The position numbers were made by a program, and so were the translations under genes. Under the pieces are notes generated by a model. It saw nothing but the letters and a program-made list of their open reading frames with translations. It had not been told where the DNA came from and searched no databases. DNA of 64,000 nt from NCBI GenBank assembly GCA_902761585.1, contig CACWKX010000012.1, positions 1 through 64,000 on the forward strand, given 5' to 3'. Every line of letters starts with the position of its first letter. Within the stretch, counting starts at the first letter, position 1. This stretch comes from an uncultured Lachnospiraceae bacterium (GTDB lineage: Bacteria; Bacillota; Clostridia; Lachnospirales; Lachnospiraceae). Positions 41,358 to 49,673 of this stretch are shown here, piece after piece.

Positions 41358-42215
41358 TTATTCGAGTGGGAGGATGCCGATTCCAAGCAGTCCGCTTCCT
41401 GTGTTGACCGCAAGCGATGCGGCAATCTGAAGCTCATACAGGACTTCGCTGTCCGGGTATTCTTCCTTCAGCGTTCTGACAGCCTCCATGGCAGCCTCAT
41501 GGCCATCCCCTTCCGCGACGATGAACCAGCACTTTCTGCCTGCTGCATACTTCCGCACCTCATCCATCAGGCGGTTTTTCGCCTGGCGTCCACCCCTGAG
41601 TTTGGCGACGGTGATGTATGTGCCGTCCTCATTGCAGGCAATGATCGGACGGATGCGAAGAAGTTGAGCGGCCATGTACTCGACTCTGCCGATCCGGCCG
41701 CCGTGCTTGAGGTAATCAAGCGAGTCCATGTAGAACATGACGGTGGAGCGGCGGATGATTTCGTCAAGCTGACTCTCCACTGCCTCAAAGCTGCTGCCCT
41801 GCGCAAGCTGATCGGCTGCCCAGATGGCGGTCAGCGCACATGCGACAGAGATATTAAGTGTATCCACAGGCCGGACGTTCAGGCCGAGCTGGTAGGATTC
41901 GGACACCATGCGAACCGTATTGTAGGTGCCGGACAGCTTGTCGGATATGCAGAAGACGAAGACATTCTCGAAGCCTTCTTCTTTCAGCCCCTTCATCAGC
42001 TCCACGACATCTCCTGGGGACGGCGTGGAGGTTGTCGGGATCTCGCCCGGGAACCTTCTGTAAACCATCATCGGATCGATATCGACCGCATCCAGATATT
42101 CCTTCTCAGGATAGCGAACCTTGAAGGGAAGAAGCCGGATGTCATATTTTTGGCGGAATTCCGGGGACACATCGCAGCCGGAATCTACAACCACAGCGGT
42201 TTTCTGTTTGTTCAT
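41358..42215 (-). CDS. DegV family fatty-acid-binding protein
   Basis: This is a 285-residue cytoplasmic protein that binds a fatty acid and, as FakB, presents it to the FakA kinase. It has VVVDSGCDVSPE, the loop TTSTPSPGDVVELMKGL, FCISDKLSGTYNTVRM, the lipid-pocket segment MDSLDYLKHGGRIGRV and the C-terminal LAVNTGSGLLGIGI. All are typical DegV motifs. No fakA is present in the window. It is transcribed leftward and ends at a clear terminator. Confidence 0.92.
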   Translation of the reverse strand: MNKQKTAVVVDSGCDVSPEFRQKYDIRLLPFKVRYPEKEYLDAVDIDPMMVYRRFPGEIPTTSTPSPGDVVELMKGLKEEGFENVFVFCISDKLSGTYNTVRMVSESYQLGLNVRPVDTLNISVACALTAIWAADQLAQGSSFEAVESQLDEIIRRSTVMFYMDSLDYLKHGGRIGRVEYMAAQLLRIRPIIACNEDGTYITVAKLRGGRQAKNRLMDEVRKYAAGRKCWFIVAEGDGHEAAMEAVRTLKEEYPDSEVLYELQIAASLAVNTGSGLLGIGILPLE

Positions 42216-42435
42216 CTCTCAGTATCCTTTGTCCATGTACCCGGTGGATAACTGTTTTCTTCAGTTTGCCAGCGGATCATCTTTTTGCTTCATTATACAC
42301 AAAACGACGGGATAGGAACAGCACAACATTGATCAGGTGTAAAGGGCAAAGAGACAGGGTGGCAGGCTGTGATCATATTCTTGAGTATTCGGCTTTCCCT
42401 GTGGTATTCTTCGATATATATGAGGAGGACGCAAT

Positions 42436-43347
42436 ATGAATGAAAGGCAATTCGGGAAGAGTCTCGGGTCTCCGGTTGTGCTTGGCTGCATGAGAATGGC
42501 CGGCATGGCAAAGGAGGACGCTGACAAACTCATCGGGACAGCGATGGAGAATGGCATCTGCTCATTTGACCATGCGGATATTTACGGGGGCGGAGAGTCG
42601 GAGAAGCTGTTTGGTCAGGTGCTTGCGGGAAGACCGGGACTTCGGGAGGGTATGTTTATTCAGTCCAAATGTGGGATCCGGCAGGGGATGTATGATCTGT
42701 CAGAAGAATACATTCTGGACGCAGTCGATGGAATTCTGGAAAGACTGCACACGGACTATCTGGATCTTCTGATTCTGCACAGGCCGGATGCCCTGATGGA
42801 ACCCGAAGAAATTGCAGAGGCATTTGATCGCCTGACAGAGAGTGGAAAAGTGAGGCGGTTTGGCGTCAGCAACATGAACGCCGGGCAGATTGCCCTGCTT
42901 CAGAACTGGATCCACACCGACCTCTGGGTAGATCAGATGCAGCTCAGCCTTGCGCATTCGCTGCTCGTCGATGAGGGCATCAACGTCAATATGGCAGACA
43001 AACCGGGAGAAGTCCACACATGCGGCACGCTGGATTACTGCAGGCTTCATCGGATTGCGGTTCAGTGCTGGTCTCCGCTCCAGTACGGATTTTTTGAGGG
43101 AACCTTCCTGGGAAGCAGCCGTTATCCGGAACTGAATGAGGTGCTGGGGGAAATTGCCGGCCGCTATGAGGTGACAAAGGGGGCTGTCGCCGTCGCGTGG
43201 CTCCTTCGGATCCCGGGGGTGGAGCAGGCGATCGTCGGCACCACGAAGGAGGAGCGGGTCGGGGAGCTGTCAAAAGCGGCTCAGATCCGGCTGACCCGCG
43301 AGGAATGGTATCGGCTTTACAGAAGCGCCGGAAACAGACTTCCGTAA
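42436..43347 (+). CDS. Aldo/keto reductase (YdhF-like)
   Basis: This is a 303-residue NADPH-dependent oxidoreductase with a TIM barrel. The catalytic tetrad is Asp45 and Tyr50 (FDHADIYGGG), Lys78 (QSKCG) and His115 (LHRPD). GVSNMN and the C-terminal VEQAIVGTTKEERV bind the cofactor. The natural substrate is unknown. GAGGAGGA precedes ATG 42436; a TTGAGT-N18-TATTCT promoter-like pair lies about 40 bases upstream. The glutaredoxin gene follows after 37 bases, so both may be part of a redox unit. Confidence 0.92.
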   Translation: MNERQFGKSLGSPVVLGCMRMAGMAKEDADKLIGTAMENGICSFDHADIYGGGESEKLFGQVLAGRPGLREGMFIQSKCGIRQGMYDLSEEYILDAVDGILERLHTDYLDLLILHRPDALMEPEEIAEAFDRLTESGKVRRFGVSNMNAGQIALLQNWIHTDLWVDQMQLSLAHSLLVDEGINVNMADKPGEVHTCGTLDYCRLHRIAVQCWSPLQYGFFEGTFLGSSRYPELNEVLGEIAGRYEVTKGAVAVAWLLRIPGVEQAIVGTTKEERVGELSKAAQIRLTREEWYRLYRSAGNRLP

Positions 43348-43384
43348 GAGGATCAGAACAAAAGGCAGAAGAAAGGAGTTTTTT

Positions 43385-43663
43385 ATGAAACAGGTCAAAG
43401 CGTTTATTTTAACCGGATGTCCGTACTGCAAAAAGGCCCGTCTCGCTTACAATGAGCTTTGCGAGAACAATGCCTCATACCGCGAGGTTCCGGTTGACTG
43501 GATCCTGGAGGATCAGCAGCCTGACATCGCGGACCAGTATGATTACTACTACACACCGACGATGTATGTGGATGAACAGAAGGTTTATGAGTCGCACCCG
43601 GGACAGACCTACGAGGAGATCCGGGATGAGGTGGAGAAGGTGCTGAAGGCCGCCTTGACGTGA
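43385..43663 (+). CDS. Glutaredoxin family protein
   Basis: This is a 92-residue thioredoxin-fold protein with the active site GCPYCKKA at residues 11-18 and the cis-Pro segment YYYTPTMYVDEQKV. It reduces small disulfides or glutathionylated proteins. The VDWILEDQQPDIADQYDYYYTPT region matches a small clostridial glutaredoxin group. AAAGGAG precedes ATG 43385. Confidence 0.9.
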   Translation: MKQVKAFILTGCPYCKKARLAYNELCENNASYREVPVDWILEDQQPDIADQYDYYYTPTMYVDEQKVYESHPGQTYEEIRDEVEKVLKAALT

Positions 43664-43669
43664 TCGAAG

Positions 43670-43703
43670 GCGCGGAACGTCACAACCGGCTCAGGTTCCG
43701 CGC
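43670..43703. terminator. Convergent hairpin between glutaredoxin and amidotransferase genes
   Basis: GCGCGGAAC (43670-43678) pairs perfectly with GTTCCGCGC (43695-43703). AAAATCC follows on the plus strand and, on the minus strand, the stem is preceded by TTTT, so it is a two-way stem with poor T-runs. Confidence 0.65.
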
Positions 43704-43728
43704 AAAATCCTGGATACAGGTGCATGTA

Positions 43729-44469
43729 TTATGAGTGTCCGGCTGCTTCCGCGAGAGCGGAGAAGAGCAGCCGGGCATTTTTATCTTCACGGTACATGAA
43801 CTCAGGGTGCCACTGGACAGCCCAGAGGAAATGTCTGGAGGGTGCATAAAGCGCCTCCACAAGACCGTCATCTGACCAGGCCATCGGGACGAGACCGCTG
43901 CCAATCTGCCTGACTGCCTGGTGGTGGTAGCTGTTGACGGAGATCTCATCGAGTCTCAGCAGCTGTTGCAGCGGGGAGCTACACGCAATCCGGACAAGAT
44001 GTTCGACGTGGTTTTCATCGTATGGCGGGGCCATGGTGTGGCGGATAAGCGGGACAGAGCTGCCGCAAGCCTGCCTTTGAAACTGGGAGGGAATGTCCTG
44101 CCAGAGCGTTCCGCCCCGGGCAACATTGAACAGCTGGATTCCCCGGCAGATGCCAAGCGCAGGAATATCCTGCCTGTCGCACCATTTGAAAACCATCATC
44201 TCCAGGCGGTCCCGTCTGTCACAGAACGCTTCATCTTCCGGAACCGGTTTTTCTCCATAAAGAGCCGGATTGACATCATGGCCGCCGGTGAAGAGATAAC
44301 CATCAATCATACCGCGGATAAGGGAAAAGCCCTCTTCGTCCAGATTGGGCGAGAGCATGAGCGGGATGGCACCCGCTTCCTCAAGGCCCTCAAAATAGCC
44401 CGGAATCATCCAGAAGCTGTCTTTTTCATCATCATATAGCGGCATCACGCCGATCACAGGTCTCTTCAT
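43729..44469 (-). CDS. Class I amidotransferase-like gamma-glutamyl hydrolase (PuuD type)
   Basis: This is a 246-residue enzyme that cleaves gamma-glutamyl amides such as gamma-glutamyl-GABA. The catalytic triad is Cys108 (LGICRGIQ), His221 and Glu223 (WHPEF). IDGYLFTGGHDVNP and VNSYHHQAV are family signatures. AAGGGAGG precedes ATG 44469; the longer frame to 44643 has no site. It is alone between a convergent terminator and an upstream hairpin at 44568-44600. Confidence 0.9.
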   Translation of the reverse strand: MKRPVIGVMPLYDDEKDSFWMIPGYFEGLEEAGAIPLMLSPNLDEEGFSLIRGMIDGYLFTGGHDVNPALYGEKPVPEDEAFCDRRDRLEMMVFKWCDRQDIPALGICRGIQLFNVARGGTLWQDIPSQFQRQACGSSVPLIRHTMAPPYDENHVEHLVRIACSSPLQQLLRLDEISVNSYHHQAVRQIGSGLVPMAWSDDGLVEALYAPSRHFLWAVQWHPEFMYREDKNARLLFSALAEAAGHS

Positions 44470-44567
44470 TAGACGTTCCTCCCTTTCCACAGCCGGGAAT
44501 GCCCGGCTTTCAGCATAAAATTCAGCGAACGAACACTTTGGGCGGGCAGTGTCTGATATACATAAAT

Positions 44568-44600
44568 AAGGGAGCAGACGCATGCCCTGTCTGCTCCCTT
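44568..44600. terminator. 12-bp perfect hairpin upstream of the amidotransferase gene
   Basis: AAGGGAGCAGAC (44568-44579) pairs with GTCTGCTCCCTT (44589-44600). Read leftward it is followed by ATTTATG, read rightward by GCAACG. It lies 100 bases before the amidotransferase start on the minus strand, so it is either the end signal of a lost leftward gene or an attenuator in the leader. Confidence 0.55.
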
Positions 44601-44895
44601 GCAACGATTTGATTATAGCAGTTTTTAAGGAGGTAGTGTTCAATAAGCTATGAAAAACTCTGGGTCAAAAAATAACCCACTTGAACCTTGAAAATCTCAG
44701 ATATTTACCGTGTTGGCTGTGTACGCCACCCTTGACGGTGCACCAGACCCGCGCTCTGCAGGCTCTGCCGACGGTGAGCTTCGCTCCGGTGACTGCCTGC
44801 GATTTCAGTGAAAAAATATGATTGTGACAGATACAAACGCTACGCGGACGAGGCATATATAACAGGAAAGTGAATAGTAGTTTTTTATCTATGCG
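44601..44895. other. Intergenic stretch without a recognisable gene
   Basis: No gene that I can support lies here. A leftward frame at 44665-44916 is open but has no ribosome site and no family match. The part 44715-44800 is GC-rich between AT-rich flanks and can form short stems (for example GCCACC..GGTGC and CGACGGTGAGC..GCTCCGGTG). It may be the relic of a mobile element or a structured RNA. Confidence 0.35.
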
Positions 44896-44924
44896 TTGCT
44901 GAAATAGACATATCAAGATATAAT
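44896..44924 (+). promoter_or_regulatory. Promoter of the Phd-ParE pair
   Basis: TTGCTG (44896-44901), 17 bases, then a perfect TATAAT (44919-44924), 30 bases before ATG 44954. A good sigma-A type match. Confidence 0.7.
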
Positions 44925-44953
44925 ATGCCTATAAAGAAACGGAGGCGATCCCG

Positions 44954-45232
44954 ATGTATGCACTTCAAGAAACAATTCGTCCATCAGCGGACCTTAGAAA
45001 TCATTATAACGAGGTATCAAAACAGTGTCGCGAGAATAATGAGGCTGTAATTATTACAGTAAACGGAAGAGGTGACACTGTTTCTCTTGGTTATGAAGAA
45101 TATAAAAGAATGAAGGCAAGGATAGAACTTCTGGAAATACTTGCAGAAGCGGATGAGGATGTAAAGTTCGGCAGAGTCGCTCCGATAAAGGATACCTTCG
45201 ATGATCTGCGAAGAATTCTTAAGGAGGGATAG
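44954..45232 (+). CDS. Phd/YefM-like antitoxin
   Basis: This is a 92-residue protein. The N-terminal LQETIRPSADLRNHYNEVSKQCRENNEAVIITVNGRGDTVSLGYEEYKRMKA is the Phd/YefM DNA-binding fold. The helical C-terminal part (LLEILAEADEDVKFGRVAPIKDTFDDLRRIL) would cover the toxin. ACGGAGG precedes the start. The toxin gene begins three bases after its stop codon. Confidence 0.88.
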   Translation: MYALQETIRPSADLRNHYNEVSKQCRENNEAVIITVNGRGDTVSLGYEEYKRMKARIELLEILAEADEDVKFGRVAPIKDTFDDLRRILKEG

Positions 45233-45234
45233 GC

Positions 45235-45552
45235 TTGAAGTATAAGGTTGAAAGAACAGATACTGCCGATTCCCTGATCCGTAAGATCGTTCTGTTTGTC
45301 GCGGGAAACTTTGGAACTGATGTAGCACTTGAGAAACTGGATTATCTGGAAAAGTCTATTATGAATCTGGGAGATCATCCATACATCGGTGCAGAACCAA
45401 GATATAACGTATTAAAGCGCCAGGGATATCTGGTGCTTATATTAGAAAAAGATCTTGTCTTTTATAAGGTTGATGATGCTAAGAAGCTTGTGACAGTATA
45501 CGCTGTCTTAGATCAAAGGCAAGACTACCTGAGTATTATTCGGGGCCTTTAA
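45235..45552 (+). CDS. RelE/ParE-family toxin
   Basis: This is a 105-residue toxin-like protein. It shows KVERTDTADSLIRKIVLFVAGNFGTDVALEKLDYLEKSIMNLGDHPYIGAEPRYNVLKRQGYLVLILEKDLVFYKVDDAKKLVTVYAVLDQRQDY, the RelE/ParE beta-sheet order with the C-terminal VYAVLDQRQDY strand. The start is TTG 45235, after AAGGAGG that lies at the end of the antitoxin gene. The target (ribosomal mRNA cleavage or gyrase) cannot be told. Confidence 0.85.
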   Translation: MKYKVERTDTADSLIRKIVLFVAGNFGTDVALEKLDYLEKSIMNLGDHPYIGAEPRYNVLKRQGYLVLILEKDLVFYKVDDAKKLVTVYAVLDQRQDYLSIIRGL

Positions 45553-45638
45553 TAATATCTTCAAATCAAATATACTCACCTCTCAACGCTGTTTGGAAAT
45601 GATCTGGCGGGCGGATACCATGAGGTAGCCTCCATGTG

Positions 45639-47027
45639 TCAAATTTGCACCGTAAGAGTTTCGGGTTTTCTGTATTCTTTCCTTGTAACGATGAAGTACA
45701 TCGCAATAATCGCGCTCCCGGTCACGATCCAGGTGACCGGATAGATGAGCACCACCTGGTAGAAGGATGTAAAGCGCTGCAGCATGGCTCCAATAAAGGC
45801 GACCCGCAGGCCGCAGCATCCGAATAGCGTGATCAGGGCGGGGGCCATGGAGTGTCCGATTCCACGCAGGCTGGCGCCGGTGATTTCGTACGAAGCGGTC
45901 ATTGGTTCCAGGAGCGTGATAAAGGTCATCCGAACGTAGGCATAGCGGAGCACGTCAGGCTGCTGTGAGAAGAGATGAAGAAGCGGGGCCTTCAGCATGA
46001 AAAAGGAAACGGATACCATGGCGCAGAAACCGACGGAGCAGAACATCGCGGTGCGCGTTGTTTTTCGGCAGCGCACATAATTTCCGGCGGCATAATTCTG
46101 ACTGATAAAGGTCATGACGGCCTGTGCGAAGCCGTTGACAACAAAATAGCTGATGTATTCAAAATTCAGAGCAGCAGAGTTCCCGGCGATGCAGGCGGAG
46201 CCAAAATGGTTGATGGCGGACTGTATCACCACGTTGGAGACGGAGAAGATCATTCCCTGAAGTCCCGCCGGACCGCCAATCCATAGGATTTTCTTCAGAT
46301 AGGGTGTTTTAAGCTGAAGATGCCTCAGTTCGAGATGCAGCATCCCCTTTTCACGGATGAGTGCACGCAGGATAAGGAAAGCGCTCACTGCATTGCTGAT
46401 AGTTGTGGCGATGGCAACGCCGTCTGCATTTCTGTGCAGAACAATCACGAAAAAGAGATTCAGAAAAACGTTCAGGATGCCAGAGCAGGTCAGATACAAC
46501 AGTGGTCTTCGGGTGTCCCCGATCGCGCGCAGGATGGAGCTTCCGAAGTCATAGATCATCAGAAAGGGCATCCCGAGAAAATAGATCCGCAGGTAAGTGA
46601 CGGCCATACCCATGACATCTTCAGGCGTGCCAAGGAGTGTGAGGACTGGCTGCGCGATCACCTGACCGAGCACGAGCATGAGAAGCCCGCTGATCAGGGC
46701 GACCATGAAGCTGGTGTGAAGGGCTTCGTTGACCTTGTCACGGTTTCCGGAGCCGATGAAGCTGGACAGCATGACATTGGATCCGATGGACAGACCGCTG
46801 AAGAAGGTCACAATCACGTTGATCACCGGCGCATTGGTGCCGACGGCTGCCATTGCCTGGCTGGATGAGAAATTTCCGACAACTGCTGTGTCCGAGGCAT
46901 TAAACAGCTGCTGCAGGATGCTGGACAGGCAGATCGGGATCGCGATCGCGCAGAGCTTGCGGAAGATACTGCCGCTCAACATATTCATTTCCCTGTTGTT
47001 TTTCATCTCTGACCCAGAAGTCTTCAA
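45639..47027 (-). CDS. MATE family efflux transporter 1
   Basis: This is a 462-residue multidrug/toxin exporter with 12 predicted helices, driven by Na+ or H+. The N-terminal half starts LCAIAIPICLSSILQQLFNASDTAVVGNF and includes LRAIGDTRRPLLYL; the second half starts YLKKILWIGGPAGLQGMIFSVSNVVIQSAIN. AGGAGG eight bases before TTG 47027 makes TTG the likely start; ATG codons at MKNN and MNML are alternatives. It is divergent from MATE 2, with a shared upstream region of about 190 bases. Confidence 0.92.
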   Translation of the reverse strand: MKTSGSEMKNNREMNMLSGSIFRKLCAIAIPICLSSILQQLFNASDTAVVGNFSSSQAMAAVGTNAPVINVIVTFFSGLSIGSNVMLSSFIGSGNRDKVNEALHTSFMVALISGLLMLVLGQVIAQPVLTLLGTPEDVMGMAVTYLRIYFLGMPFLMIYDFGSSILRAIGDTRRPLLYLTCSGILNVFLNLFFVIVLHRNADGVAIATTISNAVSAFLILRALIREKGMLHLELRHLQLKTPYLKKILWIGGPAGLQGMIFSVSNVVIQSAINHFGSACIAGNSAALNFEYISYFVVNGFAQAVMTFISQNYAAGNYVRCRKTTRTAMFCSVGFCAMVSVSFFMLKAPLLHLFSQQPDVLRYAYVRMTFITLLEPMTASYEITGASLRGIGHSMAPALITLFGCCGLRVAFIGAMLQRFTSFYQVVLIYPVTWIVTGSAIIAMYFIVTRKEYRKPETLTVQI

Positions 47028-47220
47028 GGCCCATTCCTCCTGATGTTTCGCTGCAAATTACCTGGAACGGTTTGGATCATACCATCTGAGAGACGCTGAT
47101 TCAATCATGCCCCAGGTTTTTCATCAGATTGACAAGCCGAAAAGGGGGAGCTTACAATCAAATCAGGACATGGTTGCTCATGATGACCTGAGATTGAATA
47201 GCGGAGGGACAGCAGCGGAT

Positions 47221-48582
47221 ATGGGGACCGGTTATGAAGAGCGGATGGGAACGGAGCCGGTGACGAGGCTGATCTTTCAGATGGCACTTCCGGCGGTTGT
47301 GGCCCAGTTTGTGAACCTTCTTTATAATATTGTCGACCGAATCTACATCGGGCATATCGCCGGACATGGTGCGGATGCACTGGCCGGTGTGGGAATCTGC
47401 AGCACCCTTATTATATTGATTTCTGCATTTGCTTCATTTGCTGGAGGCGGCGGAGCTCCGCTTGCGTCGATGGCGCTGGGGCGCGGGGACAGACGGCTGG
47501 CTGAGAGAATTCTGGGCAATGGCTTTATGCTGGATTTGTTTTTCACGGTCATCCTGACGGTCCTGATGGCGGCCTTCATGAAACCACTGCTGATCCTGAC
47601 AGGAGCGTCGGACAGGACGCTGGGATATGCGGTCAGCTATTTCTCGGTTTACCTGACGGGTACATTTTTCGTGATGGTGACGGCCGGTCTGACAATGTTC
47701 ATCAATGCACAGGGGCGTCCGGGCTTCGCGATGGTGTCGACGCTGGTTGGAGCCGGACTGAACATCGGGCTGGATCCACTGTTCATATTCACCTTCCGGA
47801 TGGGGGTGGCCGGCGCGGCGCTGGCATCGGTGATATCCCAGGTGGTGAGTGGCTTTATGGTGCTTGGCTTTCTCTTTTCAGGGAAAGCTTCGCTGAGGCT
47901 GAAGAGAGAGGCGATGAAGCCGGACGGGGCGGTGCTGAAGCAGATGCTGGCGCTGGGCGTTTCACCGTTTGTCATGGCGAGTACGGAAAGCATCATTGGG
48001 TTTGTCCTGAACGGGACTCTCTCGAAATTCGGGGATATCTACGTGAGCGCGCTTTCCGTCATGCAGAGCTGCATGCAGATTGTTGGTGTTCCGCTGAATG
48101 GATTCTCGCAGGGATGTACGCCGGTGATCAGCTACAATTTCGGCAGACGAAACAATGACAGAGTCCGGAAGGCCTTCCGTGTGTCATGGAGTGTGAATCT
48201 TTTCTACGGTCTTGCCCTGGTTCTGACCATGATGGTCTTCCCTGCCTTTTATGCGAGGATCTTTACAGCGGACGCGAAGCTGATCGAGACGGTCAGGCAG
48301 ACAATGCCGGTCTTCGTAGCCGGGATGGGCATCTTCGGCATGCAGAGAGCCTGCCAGAATACATTTGTTGCGCTGAATGAGGCGAAGATCTCGCTGTTCA
48401 TCGCATTTCTGCGGAAGATTTTCCTGCTGGTGCCGCTGGCCCTGATCCTGCCCCATTTCATGGGGGTCATGGGTGTTTTTACGGCGGAGGCAGTGGCAGA
48501 TGCGACGGCAGCTGTGATCTGCATGCTGATCTTTCTTGTCCGTTTTCCCAAGATTCTGAAAGGCAACGCCGCAGAGAACTGA
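47221..48582 (+). CDS. MATE family efflux transporter 2
   Basis: This is a 453-residue 12-helix exporter. It has LIFQMALPAVVAQFVNLLYNIVDRIYIGHI, then LASMALGRGD, INAQGRPGFAMVSTLVGAGLNIGLDPLFIF, and PLNGFSQGCTPVISYNFGRRN. This last pattern belongs to the MepA-like branch, so it differs from the other three MATE genes here. ATG 47221 follows GGAGGG by 12 bases; the frame is open back to 47107, but the extension is not conserved. Confidence 0.92.
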   Translation: MGTGYEERMGTEPVTRLIFQMALPAVVAQFVNLLYNIVDRIYIGHIAGHGADALAGVGICSTLIILISAFASFAGGGGAPLASMALGRGDRRLAERILGNGFMLDLFFTVILTVLMAAFMKPLLILTGASDRTLGYAVSYFSVYLTGTFFVMVTAGLTMFINAQGRPGFAMVSTLVGAGLNIGLDPLFIFTFRMGVAGAALASVISQVVSGFMVLGFLFSGKASLRLKREAMKPDGAVLKQMLALGVSPFVMASTESIIGFVLNGTLSKFGDIYVSALSVMQSCMQIVGVPLNGFSQGCTPVISYNFGRRNNDRVRKAFRVSWSVNLFYGLALVLTMMVFPAFYARIFTADAKLIETVRQTMPVFVAGMGIFGMQRACQNTFVALNEAKISLFIAFLRKIFLLVPLALILPHFMGVMGVFTAEAVADATAAVICMLIFLVRFPKILKGNAAEN

Positions 48583-48610
48583 CAGATGAGACAGGAATCT
48601 GGTCAGGAGC

Positions 48611-48733
48611 ATGATCAAGGACGATGGACCGGTCGCAACCGTAACGGTGCAGCTGCCGTCCTTCCGGGACCGGGAGAAAATCATGACCATTCTGCGGACC
48701 TGCAGTGGGATCAGCTTCTACGAGGTGCTGTAA
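48611..48733 (+). pseudogene. Short fragment resembling the tail of an MgtC-type protein
   Basis: From ATG 48611 the frame encodes 40 residues, MIKDDGPVATVTVQLPSFRD, then REKIMTILRTCSGISFYEVL. The beta-alpha-beta order and the L...RD...I...R...G....EVL pattern resemble the ACT-like C-terminal domain of MgtC/SapB proteins. No membrane part is nearby, so it is at best a remnant. From 48734 to 48922 I see no gene. Confidence 0.35.
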
Positions 48734-48922
48734 GACCTGTATGCAAGGGGAGCGCAGCTGCGCGTGGATTGGTTTCAGGTTCCTCGTGTGGGATTTCAGC
48801 CGTCATAGATGTGAGATGACGGCGGGAAGACCGTGCGCGGAGCGGATTGACTCTTCTGTATGGGGCGTCTACAATCAGTGGGATATCAGGAATGACAGAG
48901 GAATGGGCAGGGAGCAGGCGGA

Positions 48923-49612
48923 ATGAAGATATACATACTGAGACATGGCGAGACGGAATGGAACAAGCTCAAACGTCTTCAGGGACGGTCGGATATTCCG
49001 CTTGACGAAAAGGGAGAAGCACTTGCACGCATGACAGGAGAGGGGATGCGGAGAGCCGGTCTTTTTTTTGATGCCTGTGTATCAAGCCCGCTTAGCCGGG
49101 CAAGGCGGACGGCAGAGCTGGTGCTGGGCGTGGAGCCTGCTGGAGCGGCCTCAGGTCATGCACAGAAGCACTGGGAGGGTATGAGACAGGCGGTTCCGAT
49201 CGCACTGGATGAGCGGATTGCGGAGGTGAATCTCGGCCCATGGGAGGGTCATTGCATGATTGATGACCCCAGGTTTCCGAAGGCGGATCCGGAGGCGTTT
49301 GTGTTTTTCCAGTCGCCCGAGCTGGCCAGAGTTCCGCAAGGCGCGGAGACGTACAGCGAAGTGATTGAGCGGACGGGTGCTTTTCTGAGGGATATTGCAA
49401 AGCAGTACCAGAATTATCAGGGAAAGCCTTTCAATCTGCTGGTATCGACACATGGCTGTGCCAGCAGGGCGCTGCTGATGAACATCGAACCGGTTCCGCT
49501 GAAGGACTTCTGGAGAGGTCAGGTTCCGCAGAACTGTTCCGTGAGCATCGCGGAACTTCAGGATGGGATGTGGAAGCTGCTGGATATGGATCTGACATAC
49601 GCGGCGCTGTGA
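48923..49612 (+). CDS. Histidine phosphatase family protein
   Basis: This is a 229-residue cytoplasmic phosphatase or phosphoglycerate-mutase-like enzyme. The catalytic motif is LRHGETEWN with His8, the phosphate pocket includes SSPLSRARRTAE, the acid loop is EVNLGPWEG and the second His is in STHGCASRALL. A stretch at about 74-90 (VEPAGAASGHAQKHWEG) looks like an insertion. The substrate is unknown. It lies between two MATE genes in the same direction. Confidence 0.9.
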   Translation: MKIYILRHGETEWNKLKRLQGRSDIPLDEKGEALARMTGEGMRRAGLFFDACVSSPLSRARRTAELVLGVEPAGAASGHAQKHWEGMRQAVPIALDERIAEVNLGPWEGHCMIDDPRFPKADPEAFVFFQSPELARVPQGAETYSEVIERTGAFLRDIAKQYQNYQGKPFNLLVSTHGCASRALLMNIEPVPLKDFWRGQVPQNCSVSIAELQDGMWKLLDMDLTYAAL

Positions 49613-49673
49613 AACAGGAACACGCGGGATGTCTGACAATTGAAGGAGCGGCACAAAGGGGTGCCGGTTGAGT

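Noticed and set aside
44665..44916. 83-codon minus-strand frame
   Set aside because: It has no ribosome site, no family match and an uneven composition.
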